In this document: in pieces, positions 1 to 6,832 of the stretch
Position numbering within the stretch: position 1 is the first letter of the stretch
How the letters are laid out: each line of letters opens with the position of its first letter
DNA from: Halobacteriales archaeon SW_9_67_24
GTDB lineage: Archaea; Halobacteriota; Halobacteria; Halobacteriales; Halococcaceae
Length of the DNA: 9,774 nucleotides
Reading direction: 5' to 3'
Assembly (NCBI GenBank): GCA_003022685.1
Contig: PXSV01000143.1
Span: forward strand, 1 to 9,774
Translations under genes and position numbers: made by a program
The notes under the pieces: generated by a model
Databases searched by the model: none
What the model was told of the DNA's origin: nothing
What the model saw: the letters and a program-made list of their open reading frames with translations, nothing else

Positions 1-50
1 AGTCGGGGGTCGACACCGCCGTTTTCCGTTGGGTTGTTCGGATCGGACAT
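1..50 (-). CDS. 5' end of an unidentified gene running off the left edge
   Basis: An ATG at 48-50 on the minus strand opens a frame that stays open to the window edge and reads MSDPNNPTENGGVDPR. The codons have the G/C-rich third positions of the other genes here, and the peptide is polar and acidic as expected for a haloarchaeal cytoplasmic N-terminus. A weak TATA-like CTATAC lies about 35 nt upstream on the same strand, and no Shine-Dalgarno is evident. Only 16 codons are visible, so the product cannot be named and the start is tentative. It lies just downstream of the broken peroxidase gene on the same strand. Confidence 0.45.
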   Translation of the reverse strand, partial: MSDPNNPTENGGVDPR

Positions 51-101
51 GATCCGCCGGGGACGTTCCGCTGTACCGTCGTATAGGTGGACGCTAGGCG
101 A

Positions 102-893
102 CTAGCGGGTGGACGTTCGAAGCGCCGAGTGTGTGGCACACGGCAGGGAACCACGCTCGTGACACTCCTCGACCGTCTTCGGCGCTTCCCTGCTTCGAAT
201 CGAGTCCGGCAACGAGCCGGTCGTTCGACCGAGACTCGTCTGCGAGTTCGTCCCGAACAGCTCTAGGGGGTTGTCCGCGTCGAACTCGTCGTTGACGCGG
301 TACTCGAAGCGCGCCTGGCTGTGGCCGAACCGGTAGGCCGCCCCCGCGAATTCGAGCGGCAGGTAGGCGTCGTTGCCCCGATCGAGCGTGCAATACTCGC
401 GCTCGTCGAGGACTTCCTCGACGATATCGGGCTGGCAGACCGTCGGCAGAAAGTCGTGGAGAACGACTCACTGGTAGTGCCACCGCACGAGCTGTTGGGC
501 CTCGCCGAACACCTCCTCGTCTTCCTCGTCGCGCAGCCAGTCCACGACCCGGTTGTGGAACTTGAGCATCGCGTGCTGGAACTGGGCGATCATGAGGTTC
601 TCGTCGTTGCGCGGATCGCCGATGATCGCCGTCTCGTCGTGGGTGCGCGGGAGGTCGTTCGGCTTCCCCTCGTCGTTGAGTCCGAGCAGGAGCTTCTCGT
701 CGTCGCCGGAGTGTGGTTCCGAGCCGAACGTCGACTGGTAGAGATGCCGGGAGACGTCGGGCCCCGAGCTGTAGACGTTGTCGAGGTCGAGCCGCGGCGT
801 CCGGAAGTTCCGGAGCGCGTCGGGGTCGTTCTGTCGGCTGAGGCTCGACAGCGGGTCGAGCGTGGTGTCGTGATCGTTGCCGTCGTCAGTCAT
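102..893 (-). pseudogene. animal-type haem peroxidase family, degenerate remnant
   Basis: The frame from ATG 891-893 gives 141 residues, then an in-frame TGA at 468-470, then 121 more residues in the same frame to TAG at 102-104. Both halves match the myeloperoxidase/cyclooxygenase-like (An_peroxidase) family as found in bacteria and archaea. DHDTT at residues 7-11 corresponds to the distal haem-site Asp-His. GDPRNDEN at 92-99 contains the equivalents of the catalytic Arg (R95) and haem-linked Glu (E98). After the TGA, AAYRFGHS carries the proximal His (codon 321-323). The TGA replaces the Trp expected in the family's RWHYQWIVLHDFLP-like segment. The distal His falls only eight residues from the start, so the usual N-terminal region and its GQFI lead-in are absent. 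Family similarity also fades after ELFG, and the C-terminal third is missing. About 263 codons remain of a family usually near 500-600 residues. It lies downstream of dgoD on the same strand. Confidence 0.8.
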
Positions 894-1029
894 GTTGGGT
901 CGTGTTATTGGTCGATTTCGGAACCGCGTAGTCGTCGGGCGATTCTCCGTTTGGCACATCCCCATGAGGGGGTGGCCAGCACTCGCTGCCCTCAATATCG
1001 CCTTCGATCGGGGGGATCGTCCTCGTCAT
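886..1029 (-). CDS. possible 47-residue ORF between dgoD and the peroxidase remnant
   Basis: An ATG at 1027-1029 starts 3 nt after the dgoD stop codon, and its TGA at 886-888 overlaps the peroxidase ATG. The peptide, beginning MTRTIPPIEGDIEGSE, is mildly acidic and rich in Pro, Asn and Thr, with no recognisable domain, signal peptide or membrane segment. The tight spacing on both sides would suit translational coupling. Third-position GC is lower than in the surrounding genes, and the adjacent gene is decayed, so this may equally be leftover sequence. It does not resemble the missing peroxidase N-terminus. Confidence 0.22.
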   Translation of the reverse strand: MTRTIPPIEGDIEGSECWPPPHGDVPNGESPDDYAVPKSTNNTTQHD

Positions 1030-1032
1030 TTC

Positions 1033-2181
1033 TCACCACTCCGCGATGCTGCCGTCCTCGTGACGCCAGACGGGGTTGTGCCAGTCGACGTCGCCGGCGT
1101 TGTCGCGGACGCGCTCCTCGTCGATGTCGATTCCCAGCCCCGGTTCCGTCGGCAGTTCCACGTAGCCGTCGTCGAACGCGAACTCCGAGCGGTTCTCGAG
1201 GTAGTGGAGAACGTCCCTCGTCTCGTTGTAGTGGATGTCGAGGCTCTGTTCTTGGATGAGGGCGTTCGGCGAACAGGCGTCGACCTGGAGGCAGGCGGCG
1301 AGCGCGATCGGCCCCAGCGGGCAGTGCGGAGCCATCGAGACGTCGTAGGCTGCCGCCATCGCGGCGATCTTCTTCACCTCGGTGATCCCGCCGGCGTGTG
1401 AGAGGTCGGGCTGAACGATGTCCACGGCACCCTGCTCGAACAGTTCCTTGAAATCCCACCGCGAGAACAGTCGCTCGCCGGTGGCGATCGGCACGTTCGT
1501 CCGCGACGCGACCTGCGCCAGCGCGTCGTTGTGTTCCGGCAGGACCGGCTCCTCGACGAACATCGGTTCGTGTGGCTCCAGCGCGCTCACGAGGCGCTTG
1601 GCCATCGACTTCGATGCGCGTCCGTGAAAGTCGATGCCGATGTCGACCGACGGCCCGACGGCCTCGCGGACGCGAGCGATCCGTTCGACGGCGGCCGCGA
1701 CCGCAGCAGGGGCGTCGACGTGTCGGAGCTCCGCGGTGGCGTTCATCTTCAGCGCCGAGAAGCCCTCGTCGACTTTTTCGGTGGCCGCTTGGGCGACCCC
1801 TTCGGGCCGGTCGCCACCGATCCACTGGTAGACCCGAACCCGGTCACGAGCCCGCCCGCCGAGCAACTCGTAGACCGGCGCGCCGAAGTGTTTGCCCTTG
1901 ATGTCCCAGAGCGCCTGGTCGATGCCGGCGATGGCGGACATCAGGATCGGACCGCCGCGATAGAACCCGCCACGGTACATCGTCTGCCAGTGGTCCTCGA
2001 TGCGGAGTGGGTCCTCGCCGAGGAGGTAGCCGTCGAGCAGTTCCTCGACGGCCGTCCGGACGGTCCGCGAACGGCCCTCGACGACCGGCTCGCCCCAGCC
2101 GACGAGCCCGTCGCTGGTCTCCAGCCGGAGGAACAGCCATCGCGGTGGCACCGAGTACAGCTCGTAATCGACGATTCGCAT
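1033..2181 (-). CDS. dgoD: D-galactonate dehydratase-type enzyme, mandelate racemase/muconate lactonizing (enolase) superfamily
   Basis: This 382-residue protein has the same length as Escherichia coli DgoD and aligns with it almost end to end from memory. Shared blocks are PPRW, FYRGGPILMSAIAGIDQA and LSHAGGITE, and both end in a WRHED...AEW tail. DgoD dehydrates D-galactonate to 2-keto-3-deoxy-galactonate in the cytoplasm. The metal ligands are present as D184 (in DFH), E210 and E236 (in GER). Catalytic residues are H186, H286 (in APHCPLGP) and E311. The N-terminal capping domain covers roughly residues 1-115, then the TIM barrel. GGAGG at 2193-2197 lies 11 nt before the ATG and supports this start. 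In haloarchaea this step belongs to DeLey-Doudoroff type galactose breakdown. A related aldonate such as gluconate or fuconate remains possible as substrate. The divergent IclR gene is the likely regulator. Confidence 0.88.
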   Translation of the reverse strand: MRIVDYELYSVPPRWLFLRLETSDGLVGWGEPVVEGRSRTVRTAVEELLDGYLLGEDPLRIEDHWQTMYRGGFYRGGPILMSAIAGIDQALWDIKGKHFGAPVYELLGGRARDRVRVYQWIGGDRPEGVAQAATEKVDEGFSALKMNATAELRHVDAPAAVAAAVERIARVREAVGPSVDIGIDFHGRASKSMAKRLVSALEPHEPMFVEEPVLPEHNDALAQVASRTNVPIATGERLFSRWDFKELFEQGAVDIVQPDLSHAGGITEVKKIAAMAAAYDVSMAPHCPLGPIALAACLQVDACSPNALIQEQSLDIHYNETRDVLHYLENRSEFAFDDGYVELPTEPGLGIDIDEERVRDNAGDVDWHNPVWRHEDGSIAEW

Positions 2182-2190
2182 TCTGTCAAC

Positions 2191-2219
2191 TCCCTCCGTG
2201 ATACGACATCACACGTGAT
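2191..2219 (-). promoter_or_regulatory. dgoD leader: Shine-Dalgarno plus inverted half-sites (candidate operator)
   Basis: Reading the plus strand, GTGAT (2198-2202), ATCAC (2208-2212) and GTGAT (2215-2219) form two overlapping inverted repeats: GTGAT-N5-ATCAC and ATCAC-N2-GTGAT. They lie 17-38 nt upstream of the dgoD ATG, next to the minus-strand GGAGG at 2193-2197. The symmetric half-sites suit a dimeric regulator, most simply the IclR protein encoded divergently. They sit at or just after the probable transcription start, where a bound protein could block initiation. Binding is inferred, not shown. Confidence 0.4.
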
Positions 2220-2242
2220 CATCGTCCCTAATGGAAAGCTAT

Positions 2243-2259
2243 CAGTTAAGGATTTTCGT
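2243..2259 (-). promoter_or_regulatory. candidate BRE/TATA promoter of dgoD
   Basis: On the minus strand CGAAAATCCTTAACTGA resembles a haloarchaeal purine-rich BRE followed by a TATA-like CTTAA. Initiation about 25 nt downstream would fall near 2220, giving a leader of roughly 40 nt that includes the GGAGG. A second candidate, CATTAGGG at about 2224-2231, would give a shorter leader. Confidence 0.35.
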
Positions 2260-2486
2260 GACAGTGCTGGCATTAACCAGTACAGGCCCTCTTCGCAGGT
2301 TTTACGGTTCAGAATGGAGCCCTTTGATTATCGACCCGTTCACTATTAGAGAGCTCGCCGGGAACTCGCCACGGGCGTAAGCGGTCGAACGATACGCTGA
2401 AACGGGCAAGAAACGGTATTTCTGCTCACTGCGTCTCGGTTTTGGAGCGCTCGGACCGGCGACGATCCGTTCGCTAATACTGGACA

Positions 2487-2496
2487 CGTTTAATCC
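2487..2496 (+). promoter_or_regulatory. TATA-like promoter of the IclR gene, supporting a leaderless ATG start
   Basis: CGTTTAATCC contains TTTAAT at 2489-2494, whose first T is 30 nt before the ATG at 2519. This is the spacing expected for a leaderless haloarchaeal transcript. It argues against the in-frame GTG at 2498, which would lie between the TATA element and the probable transcription start. Confidence 0.55.
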
Positions 2497-2518
2497 CGTG
2501 GCGACCGAACCGTGGCCC

Positions 2519-3262
2519 ATGACGGACTACCCGGTTCGTGCAACGCGGACATCCGTCCGAGTGATCGAGGCATTGCTGGAGGTGCGGGAGGCCGGCGTCA
2601 CCGAACTGGCGGAGCGGCTCGACCTCTCGAAGAGCGCCGTTCACAACCACCTGGTAACGCTGGAGCGGGTCGGTTTCGCCGTCAGCGATGGGGGGCGGTA
2701 CCGGCTCGGACTCCGGTTTCTCGACGTGGGGATGAACGCCCGGAACGGGAGGGATCTCTGTCGGGTAGCGATGGCGGAGGTCGACGCACTCGCCGATCAA
2801 ACGGACGAAATGGCGGCGCTCGTCGTTCCGGAGTTCGACCACGCTGTCTATGCCGTGGCCGCCTCCGGCGGGAGGGGGTTGCCGGTTCGCCTCGGAAGCC
2901 GCGTTCCGCTCCACGCTACCGCTCCCGGCAAGGCCGTTCTGGCGTCCGCTTCCCCGTCGGTTATCGACGAGTACATCGAAACGCATGGGCTCGCTGCGCT
3001 CACGCGGCGAACCACGACCAGCGCGGCCGCTCTCCGTGAGGAACTGAGCACCATCGGCGATCGGGGGCTCGCCTTCGATCGTGGCGAGGCCTTCGACGGG
3101 GTGCGCTCGGTCGCCGCGCCGATCCGGAGCCAGGAAGGGACGGCCGGTGCGCTCGCGGTCGTCGGCCCCGGTGAGCGCTTCTCCGGGAAGCGATTGGAAG
3201 AGGACCTCCCCGGTCTCGTGCTTACTCACGCGAACGACATCGAACTCGCGCTCTCCGAGTGA
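2519..3262 (+). CDS. IclR family transcriptional regulator
   Basis: This 247-residue protein has the standard IclR two-domain layout and length. Residues about 8-65 form the N-terminal winged helix-turn-helix, with VTELAERLDLSKSAVHNHL at 27-45 covering the recognition helix. Residues about 80-247 form the effector-binding domain, with the family signatures LHATAPGKAVLA at 131-142 and RGLAFDRGEAFDGVRSVAAP at 182-201. IclR proteins bind operators as dimers or tetramers and respond to small metabolites, often intermediates of the pathway they control. In haloarchaea such regulators control sugar pathways, for example XacR for pentoses. Divergent orientation from dgoD suggests that it senses galactonate or a related keto-deoxy acid and controls that gene. 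The promoter spacing favours the ATG at 2519; a GTG at 2498 would add seven residues. Confidence 0.88.
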   Translation: MTDYPVRATRTSVRVIEALLEVREAGVTELAERLDLSKSAVHNHLVTLERVGFAVSDGGRYRLGLRFLDVGMNARNGRDLCRVAMAEVDALADQTDEMAALVVPEFDHAVYAVAASGGRGLPVRLGSRVPLHATAPGKAVLASASPSVIDEYIETHGLAALTRRTTTSAAALREELSTIGDRGLAFDRGEAFDGVRSVAAPIRSQEGTAGALAVVGPGERFSGKRLEEDLPGLVLTHANDIELALSE

Positions 3263-3659
3263 CCGTCGTGCATGGGGAGTGTCCTGATCCGGCCTGGGGA
3301 GTGCCGTTCGCTGTTGGAGAACGCCTCGGTCATCGAAAGCGCGTCGATCGAGCGCGAGTACTGCCGAACACGTCGGGAATCGGTACGGTGTTCGAAAGCG
3401 AACGACCGGTGAGACGCAACTGAATGCCCAGCTTCAGCAACAATTGCGGCGTCGCTTCTGGCTCCACGAAACCTCTCGATCCCGTCCACACGACCGTCGC
3501 GGCGGGGTGGATTTCCGCAGAGAGCACCGAAATCACGCCGCCCCTCACGTTTCGGCCTTCTCCAAACATTCCCGTTACGTGGGACCTGGGATTCTTTCAC
3601 GCCGATCCGTCGGGACGGCCGACCGTGAGTATTTACCCGCCAAGACCCAACGTCATTCG
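3263..3659. other. intergenic region without a supported gene
   Basis: Nearly 400 bp separate the IclR gene from the LolA-like gene. Open frames of 79-139 codons exist on both strands here, but they overlap each other, are not acidic and show no domain, so they look like products of high GC. The only supported element is the promoter near 3628-3636. No clear terminator hairpin or T-run was seen after the IclR gene. Confidence 0.55.
3628..3636 (+). promoter_or_regulatory. TATA-like promoter of the LolA-like gene
   Basis: AGTATTTAC places TTTA at 3632-3635, 28 nt before the ATG at 3660. No Shine-Dalgarno precedes that ATG. The spacing matches the other leaderless promoters in the window and selects the ATG at 3660 over the upstream open frame that begins at 3444. 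Confidence 0.55.
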
Positions 3660-4889
3660 ATGGCTGACCAAGAGGACAGTTCCGGGGACCGCGGGCGCGT
3701 CTCGCCCGCCATCGCCCTCGCGCTGGTGCTCGTCGTGGGGGCCGTCGGCGGCGTGGCGTTCGCCCAGTCGACCGCCGATGGACCGTCTGGGAAAACGGTC
3801 CTTGAAAACGCTCACGAACAGTATCGGAGCGCGGAAACCCTGACCGGCAGCGCCGATATCACCGTCTCGAACGCGACCGACGAACGCTCGGCAACCGTCG
3901 AGTACGCGCTCGCCGAGGAGGGCGTACGCATGAGCGCCGCGTACGACGGCACGACGATGGCCGCCGGAACGAACGGCAGCGTCGCGTGGGTCTCGGCCCC
4001 CGAGGTCGGCGTCCAGCGGGCGTGGAACGTCGAGAACGCGTCGTCGTGGGAGGCAAGCGAGGTCTGTGAAGCCGTCCAGAACAGAGCGGGCGAGACGGAG
4101 TTGCCGAACCGGTCCACACTTCCGGACGACGTGGACGCCTCGGCAATGCAGGAGAACGTCTCGGCACTCCGGGAGAACGTCTCCGCCGTCGACTGCGAGT
4201 CACTGACGACGGAGTGGGCGAACACGAAGCAATCGGCGATGGAGAGCGCACCGGCGAACTGGTCCGAAGCGAACCTCACCGCGACTCGGACCGGGACCGA
4301 GACGCTCGACGGGACCGAGGCGTACGTCGTCGAACTCGCACACGAAAACGAGAGCATCGACGCCGAGGGAACGGTCTGGGTCGCGACCGAGGACGACCGC
4401 GTTCTCAAGCAGCGCGTGAGCGACGGCACGAACGCGACCGTCGTGCGCTACGACGACCAGCGGTTCAACGTCAGCATCGACGAGAGCACGTTCGCGCCGC
4501 CGACGGCCCGTGAGAGCGTAGTCGGATCGACGACCTACGACGAGTTCGCGGCGACCCAGGACGCGACCGACCGCGATCTGGCGACGCTCGACGCCGACGG
4601 GTTCGCGTTCGAGGGGGCTGCCGTCACGAACGCCGGCGGCGGAACGACCGTCGCCCAGCAGTACGAGAACGGGGCGTCGAACGCCACGCTGCTTACGACC
4701 GACGCCGAGAGCCTTCCTTACGACGAGTTGAGCGGGACCGCCGTCTCGGTGAACGGCGACGACGCCACCGCGACCACGCTCGAAGGACGGACGGTCGTCG
4801 TCTGGAGCGACGAGGGCGTCACCCACGCCGTCGTGAGCGAGGGGACGAGCGACGAGACGATCGCGCTCGCGGAAGCGGTCTCGGGCTGA
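3660..4889 (+). CDS. exported LolA-like / DUF4367-like protein, membrane-anchored or secreted
   Basis: This 409-residue protein has a hydrophobic stretch at 14-35 (SPAIALALVLVVGAVGGVAF) that can act as signal peptide or N-terminal anchor. No lipobox cysteine is present. Residues about 45-280 resemble the LolA/RseB-type lipoprotein-carrier fold found in many haloarchaeal extracytoplasmic proteins: the GKTVLENAHEQYRSAETLTG opening (44-63), then alternating beta strands. Residues about 290-409 resemble the DUF4367-type domain, ending with TVVVWSDEGVTHAVVSEG and an ALAEAV helix. Twelve N-X-S/T sequons (for example N71, N105, N166, N173, N341) point to an S-layer-side glycoprotein. The only cysteines are C136 and C179, which could form a disulfide. 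Archaea have no outer membrane, so a classical Lol role is unlikely; lipid or hydrophobic-ligand binding is a guess. It has its own promoter. The fold call is moderate, export is well supported. Confidence 0.7.
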   Translation: MADQEDSSGDRGRVSPAIALALVLVVGAVGGVAFAQSTADGPSGKTVLENAHEQYRSAETLTGSADITVSNATDERSATVEYALAEEGVRMSAAYDGTTMAAGTNGSVAWVSAPEVGVQRAWNVENASSWEASEVCEAVQNRAGETELPNRSTLPDDVDASAMQENVSALRENVSAVDCESLTTEWANTKQSAMESAPANWSEANLTATRTGTETLDGTEAYVVELAHENESIDAEGTVWVATEDDRVLKQRVSDGTNATVVRYDDQRFNVSIDESTFAPPTARESVVGSTTYDEFAATQDATDRDLATLDADGFAFEGAAVTNAGGGTTVAQQYENGASNATLLTTDAESLPYDELSGTAVSVNGDDATATTLEGRTVVVWSDEGVTHAVVSEGTSDETIALAEAVSG

Positions 4890-4933
4890 GGCTTTCGGGT
4901 CGCCACGGTTTCGCGCGAGGCGCGGAACCGCAT

Positions 4934-4946
4934 GGAAAACCCTTTC
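4934..4946 (+). promoter_or_regulatory. BRE/TATA promoter of the carboxyltransferase gene
   Basis: GGAAAACCCTTTC is a purine-rich BRE-like tract followed by CCTTT. The first T of the TTT at 4943-4945 lies 28 nt before the ATG at 4971. This supports a leaderless start there rather than at the in-frame ATG at 4932, which overlaps the element itself. Confidence 0.5.
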
Positions 4947-4970
4947 CGCAATTCTTGCGCATCGAAGAAC

Positions 4971-6752
4971 ATGGACATCCGTATCGGCGGGGACGCGAGC
5001 GACGAGGAGGCGCACGCCGTCGGGAGCGCGCTGGCCGAACACGTCGGCGAGAGCGTCACGGTCTACGTCGGCGAGGCCGAGGAATCCACGGCCAGCGTCG
5101 AACCGCCCGAACCCGAGCCATCCGAACCGCAGTCGCGCGAACCCACCGAGGCAGCCGAGTCGGCCGACCACGGTCCGACCGAGCGCGAGGAGCGCCTGCG
5201 CGAGGAGATCGCGGACATCGAACTCGGTGGGCCCGAGAAATACAAGGAGCGTCTCGACGACCAGGGCAAACTGTTCGTCCGCGACCGGCTCGATCTCTGG
5301 TTCGGCGACGGCGGGTTCACCTTCGAGGACGGCCGGTTCGCGGGCTTCGACGACTGGCATCCCGACAGCCCCGAAGTCGAGGAGGCGGACCCGAACACCC
5401 GACTGCCCGGGGACGGCCTTCTCACCGGCGCGGCGGAGTTCGAGGGTCGGGACATCCACGCGATGGCGAACGATTTCACCGTCAAAGCGGGCTCGATGGC
5501 CGAGAAGGGCGTCGAGAAGTTCCTCCGGATGCAACAGCGCGCGCTCAAGACCGGTCGGCCAGTCCTCTATCTGATGGACTCCTCGGGTGGGCGGATCGAC
5601 CAGCAGACCGGCTTCTTCGCCAACCGCGAGGGAATCGGGAAGTACTACTACAACCACTCGATGCTCTCGGGGCGGGTCCCGCAGATCTGCGTTCTCTACG
5701 GCCCCTGCATCGCCGGCGCGGCCTATACACCCGTGTTCGCGGATTTCACGGTGATGGTCGAAGGGATGAGTGCGATGGCGATCGCCTCCCCCCGGATGGT
5801 CGAGATGGTGACCGGCGAGGAGATCGACCTCCAAGAGCTCGGTGGCGCGCAGGTCCACGCCGCCGAGTCGGGCAGTGCCGACCTCGTGGCCGAGGACGAG
5901 GAGCGCGCCCGCGAACTCGTCGCCCAGCTCATCACCTACCTGCCGGACAACTCGGACGAAAAACCGCCCCGTGCTGACACCGTTCAGCCCGAAAAGTCAC
6001 CCGACGGGATCGATTCGGTGATCCCCGAACGGCCGAACAAAGGATACGACATCCACGAGGTGATCGACCGGGTCGCCGACCGTGGGTCCGTTCTCGAACT
6101 CCGCGAGGCGTACGGCCCGGAGATCGTTACCGCCTTTTGCCGGATCGACGGTCGGCCTGTCGGCGTGGTGGCGAACCAGCCCGCCCACCGCGCGGGCGCG
6201 ATCTTCCCCGACGCCGCGGAGAAGGCCGCGGAGTTCGTCTGGACCTGTGACGCCTACAACGTCCCGTTGCTCTATCTCTGTGACACGCCAGGCTTCATGG
6301 CGGGCTCGCAAGTCGAGAAGGACGGCATCCTCGAACAGGGCAAGAAGATGATCTACGCCACGTCGTCGGCAACAGTACCAAAGCAGTGTGTGGTCCTCCG
6401 GAAGGCCTACGGCGCGGGGATCTATGCCATGTCGGGACCGGCGTACGACCCCGAAGCGACCCTCGGCCTTCCATCCGGGGAGATCGCCATCATGGGACCC
6501 GAAGCCGCGATCAACGCGGTCTACCGCAACCGGCTCGACGACATCGAGGACGAGGAAGAACGCGCCGAGCGCGAGGCCGAACTCCGCGAGGAGTACCGCG
6601 AGGACATCGACGTCCACCGGATGGCGAACGAGGTGGTGATCGACGAGATCGTGCCGCCGAGCGACCTCCGCGAGGAGCTCGCCGCACGCTTCGCGTTCTA
6701 CGAGGGCGTCGAGAAGTCGGTGCCCGACAAGAAACACGGGACCGTCCTCTGA
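4971..6752 (+). CDS. acyl-CoA carboxylase carboxyltransferase (beta) subunit with N-terminal extension
   Basis: This 593-residue protein is the carboxyltransferase part of a biotin-dependent acyl-CoA carboxylase, moving CO2 from carboxybiotin to an acyl-CoA in the cytoplasm. The core from about residue 70 has the two crotonase-like halves. The N-half includes MDSSGGRIDQQ (202-212), GPCIAGAAYTP (244-254) and the TGEEIDLQELGGAQVH signature (281-296). The C-half includes CDTPGFMAGSQVEKDGI (437-453), KAYGAGIYAMSGPAYDP (478-494) and PSGEIAIMGPEAA (501-513). Conserved glycines at 248 and 481-483 fit the oxyanion holes. FTVKAGS (169-175) recalls methylcrotonyl-CoA carboxylase-type enzymes, while the C-half resembles general acyl-CoA carboxylases. 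Propionyl-, acetyl-, methylcrotonyl- or another acyl-CoA are all possible. Residues 1-70 are an acidic module plus a Pro/Glu-rich linker not part of the usual core. No biotin carboxylase or biotin carrier gene is adjacent, so the partner subunit must lie elsewhere. Confidence 0.85.
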   Translation: MDIRIGGDASDEEAHAVGSALAEHVGESVTVYVGEAEESTASVEPPEPEPSEPQSREPTEAAESADHGPTEREERLREEIADIELGGPEKYKERLDDQGKLFVRDRLDLWFGDGGFTFEDGRFAGFDDWHPDSPEVEEADPNTRLPGDGLLTGAAEFEGRDIHAMANDFTVKAGSMAEKGVEKFLRMQQRALKTGRPVLYLMDSSGGRIDQQTGFFANREGIGKYYYNHSMLSGRVPQICVLYGPCIAGAAYTPVFADFTVMVEGMSAMAIASPRMVEMVTGEEIDLQELGGAQVHAAESGSADLVAEDEERARELVAQLITYLPDNSDEKPPRADTVQPEKSPDGIDSVIPERPNKGYDIHEVIDRVADRGSVLELREAYGPEIVTAFCRIDGRPVGVVANQPAHRAGAIFPDAAEKAAEFVWTCDAYNVPLLYLCDTPGFMAGSQVEKDGILEQGKKMIYATSSATVPKQCVVLRKAYGAGIYAMSGPAYDPEATLGLPSGEIAIMGPEAAINAVYRNRLDDIEDEEERAEREAELREEYREDIDVHRMANEVVIDEIVPPSDLREELAARFAFYEGVEKSVPDKKHGTVL

Positions 6753-6800
6753 CCGGGGCCATCGAAAGCGGAAAGCGAACCCTGGCGGGTGTCGAGAGAA

Positions 6801-6810
6801 GCGTTTAGGT
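6801..6810 (+). promoter_or_regulatory. TATA-like promoter of the exonuclease gene
   Basis: GCGTTTAGGT has TTTA at 6804-6807. The first T is 29 nt before the GTG at 6833 but only 23 nt before the GTG at 6827. The other promoters in this window show 28-30 nt, so 6833 is the better leaderless start. Confidence 0.45.
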
Positions 6811-6832
6811 CGACACCGTTCCATCGGTGAGT

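Larger units (their letters stand above)
2182..2518. other. divergent intergenic region between dgoD and the IclR gene
   Basis: This 337-bp gap has a lower GC content than its flanking genes. It holds the dgoD leader, inverted half-sites and TATA candidates at its left end, and the IclR-gene promoter at its right end. The middle part, about 2270-2480, has an 8-bp palindrome GAGCGCTC at 2445-2452 and nothing else recognised. A 72-codon minus-strand open frame crosses it but lacks a convincing domain or haloarchaeal composition. Confidence 0.7.

Noticed and set aside
468..470. TGA in the peroxidase frame as a recoding site (selenocysteine)
   Set aside because: The family position is Trp, no SECIS-like context was evident, haloarchaea are not known to use selenocysteine, and other parts of the gene are also missing.
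321..1259. Long plus-strand open frame of 312 codons opposite the peroxidase remnant and dgoD 3' end
   Set aside because: It is the antisense shadow of high-GC coding sequence; its Arg/Val-rich composition has no domain and the minus strand carries clear family motifs.
2302..2520. 72-codon minus-strand ORF in the dgoD-IclR gap
   Set aside because: It overlaps the IclR promoter and start, is basic rather than acidic, and shows no domain.
3330..3569. Small open frames on both strands in the IclR to LolA-like gap, considered as a transposase remnant
   Set aside because: No catalytic motif, terminal inverted repeat or target duplication could be seen.
4200..5858. 552-codon minus-strand open frame opposite the LolA-like and carboxyltransferase genes
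   Set aside because: It spans two well-supported plus-strand genes and the promoter between them; composition is Arg-rich rather than acidic and it has no recognisable domain.
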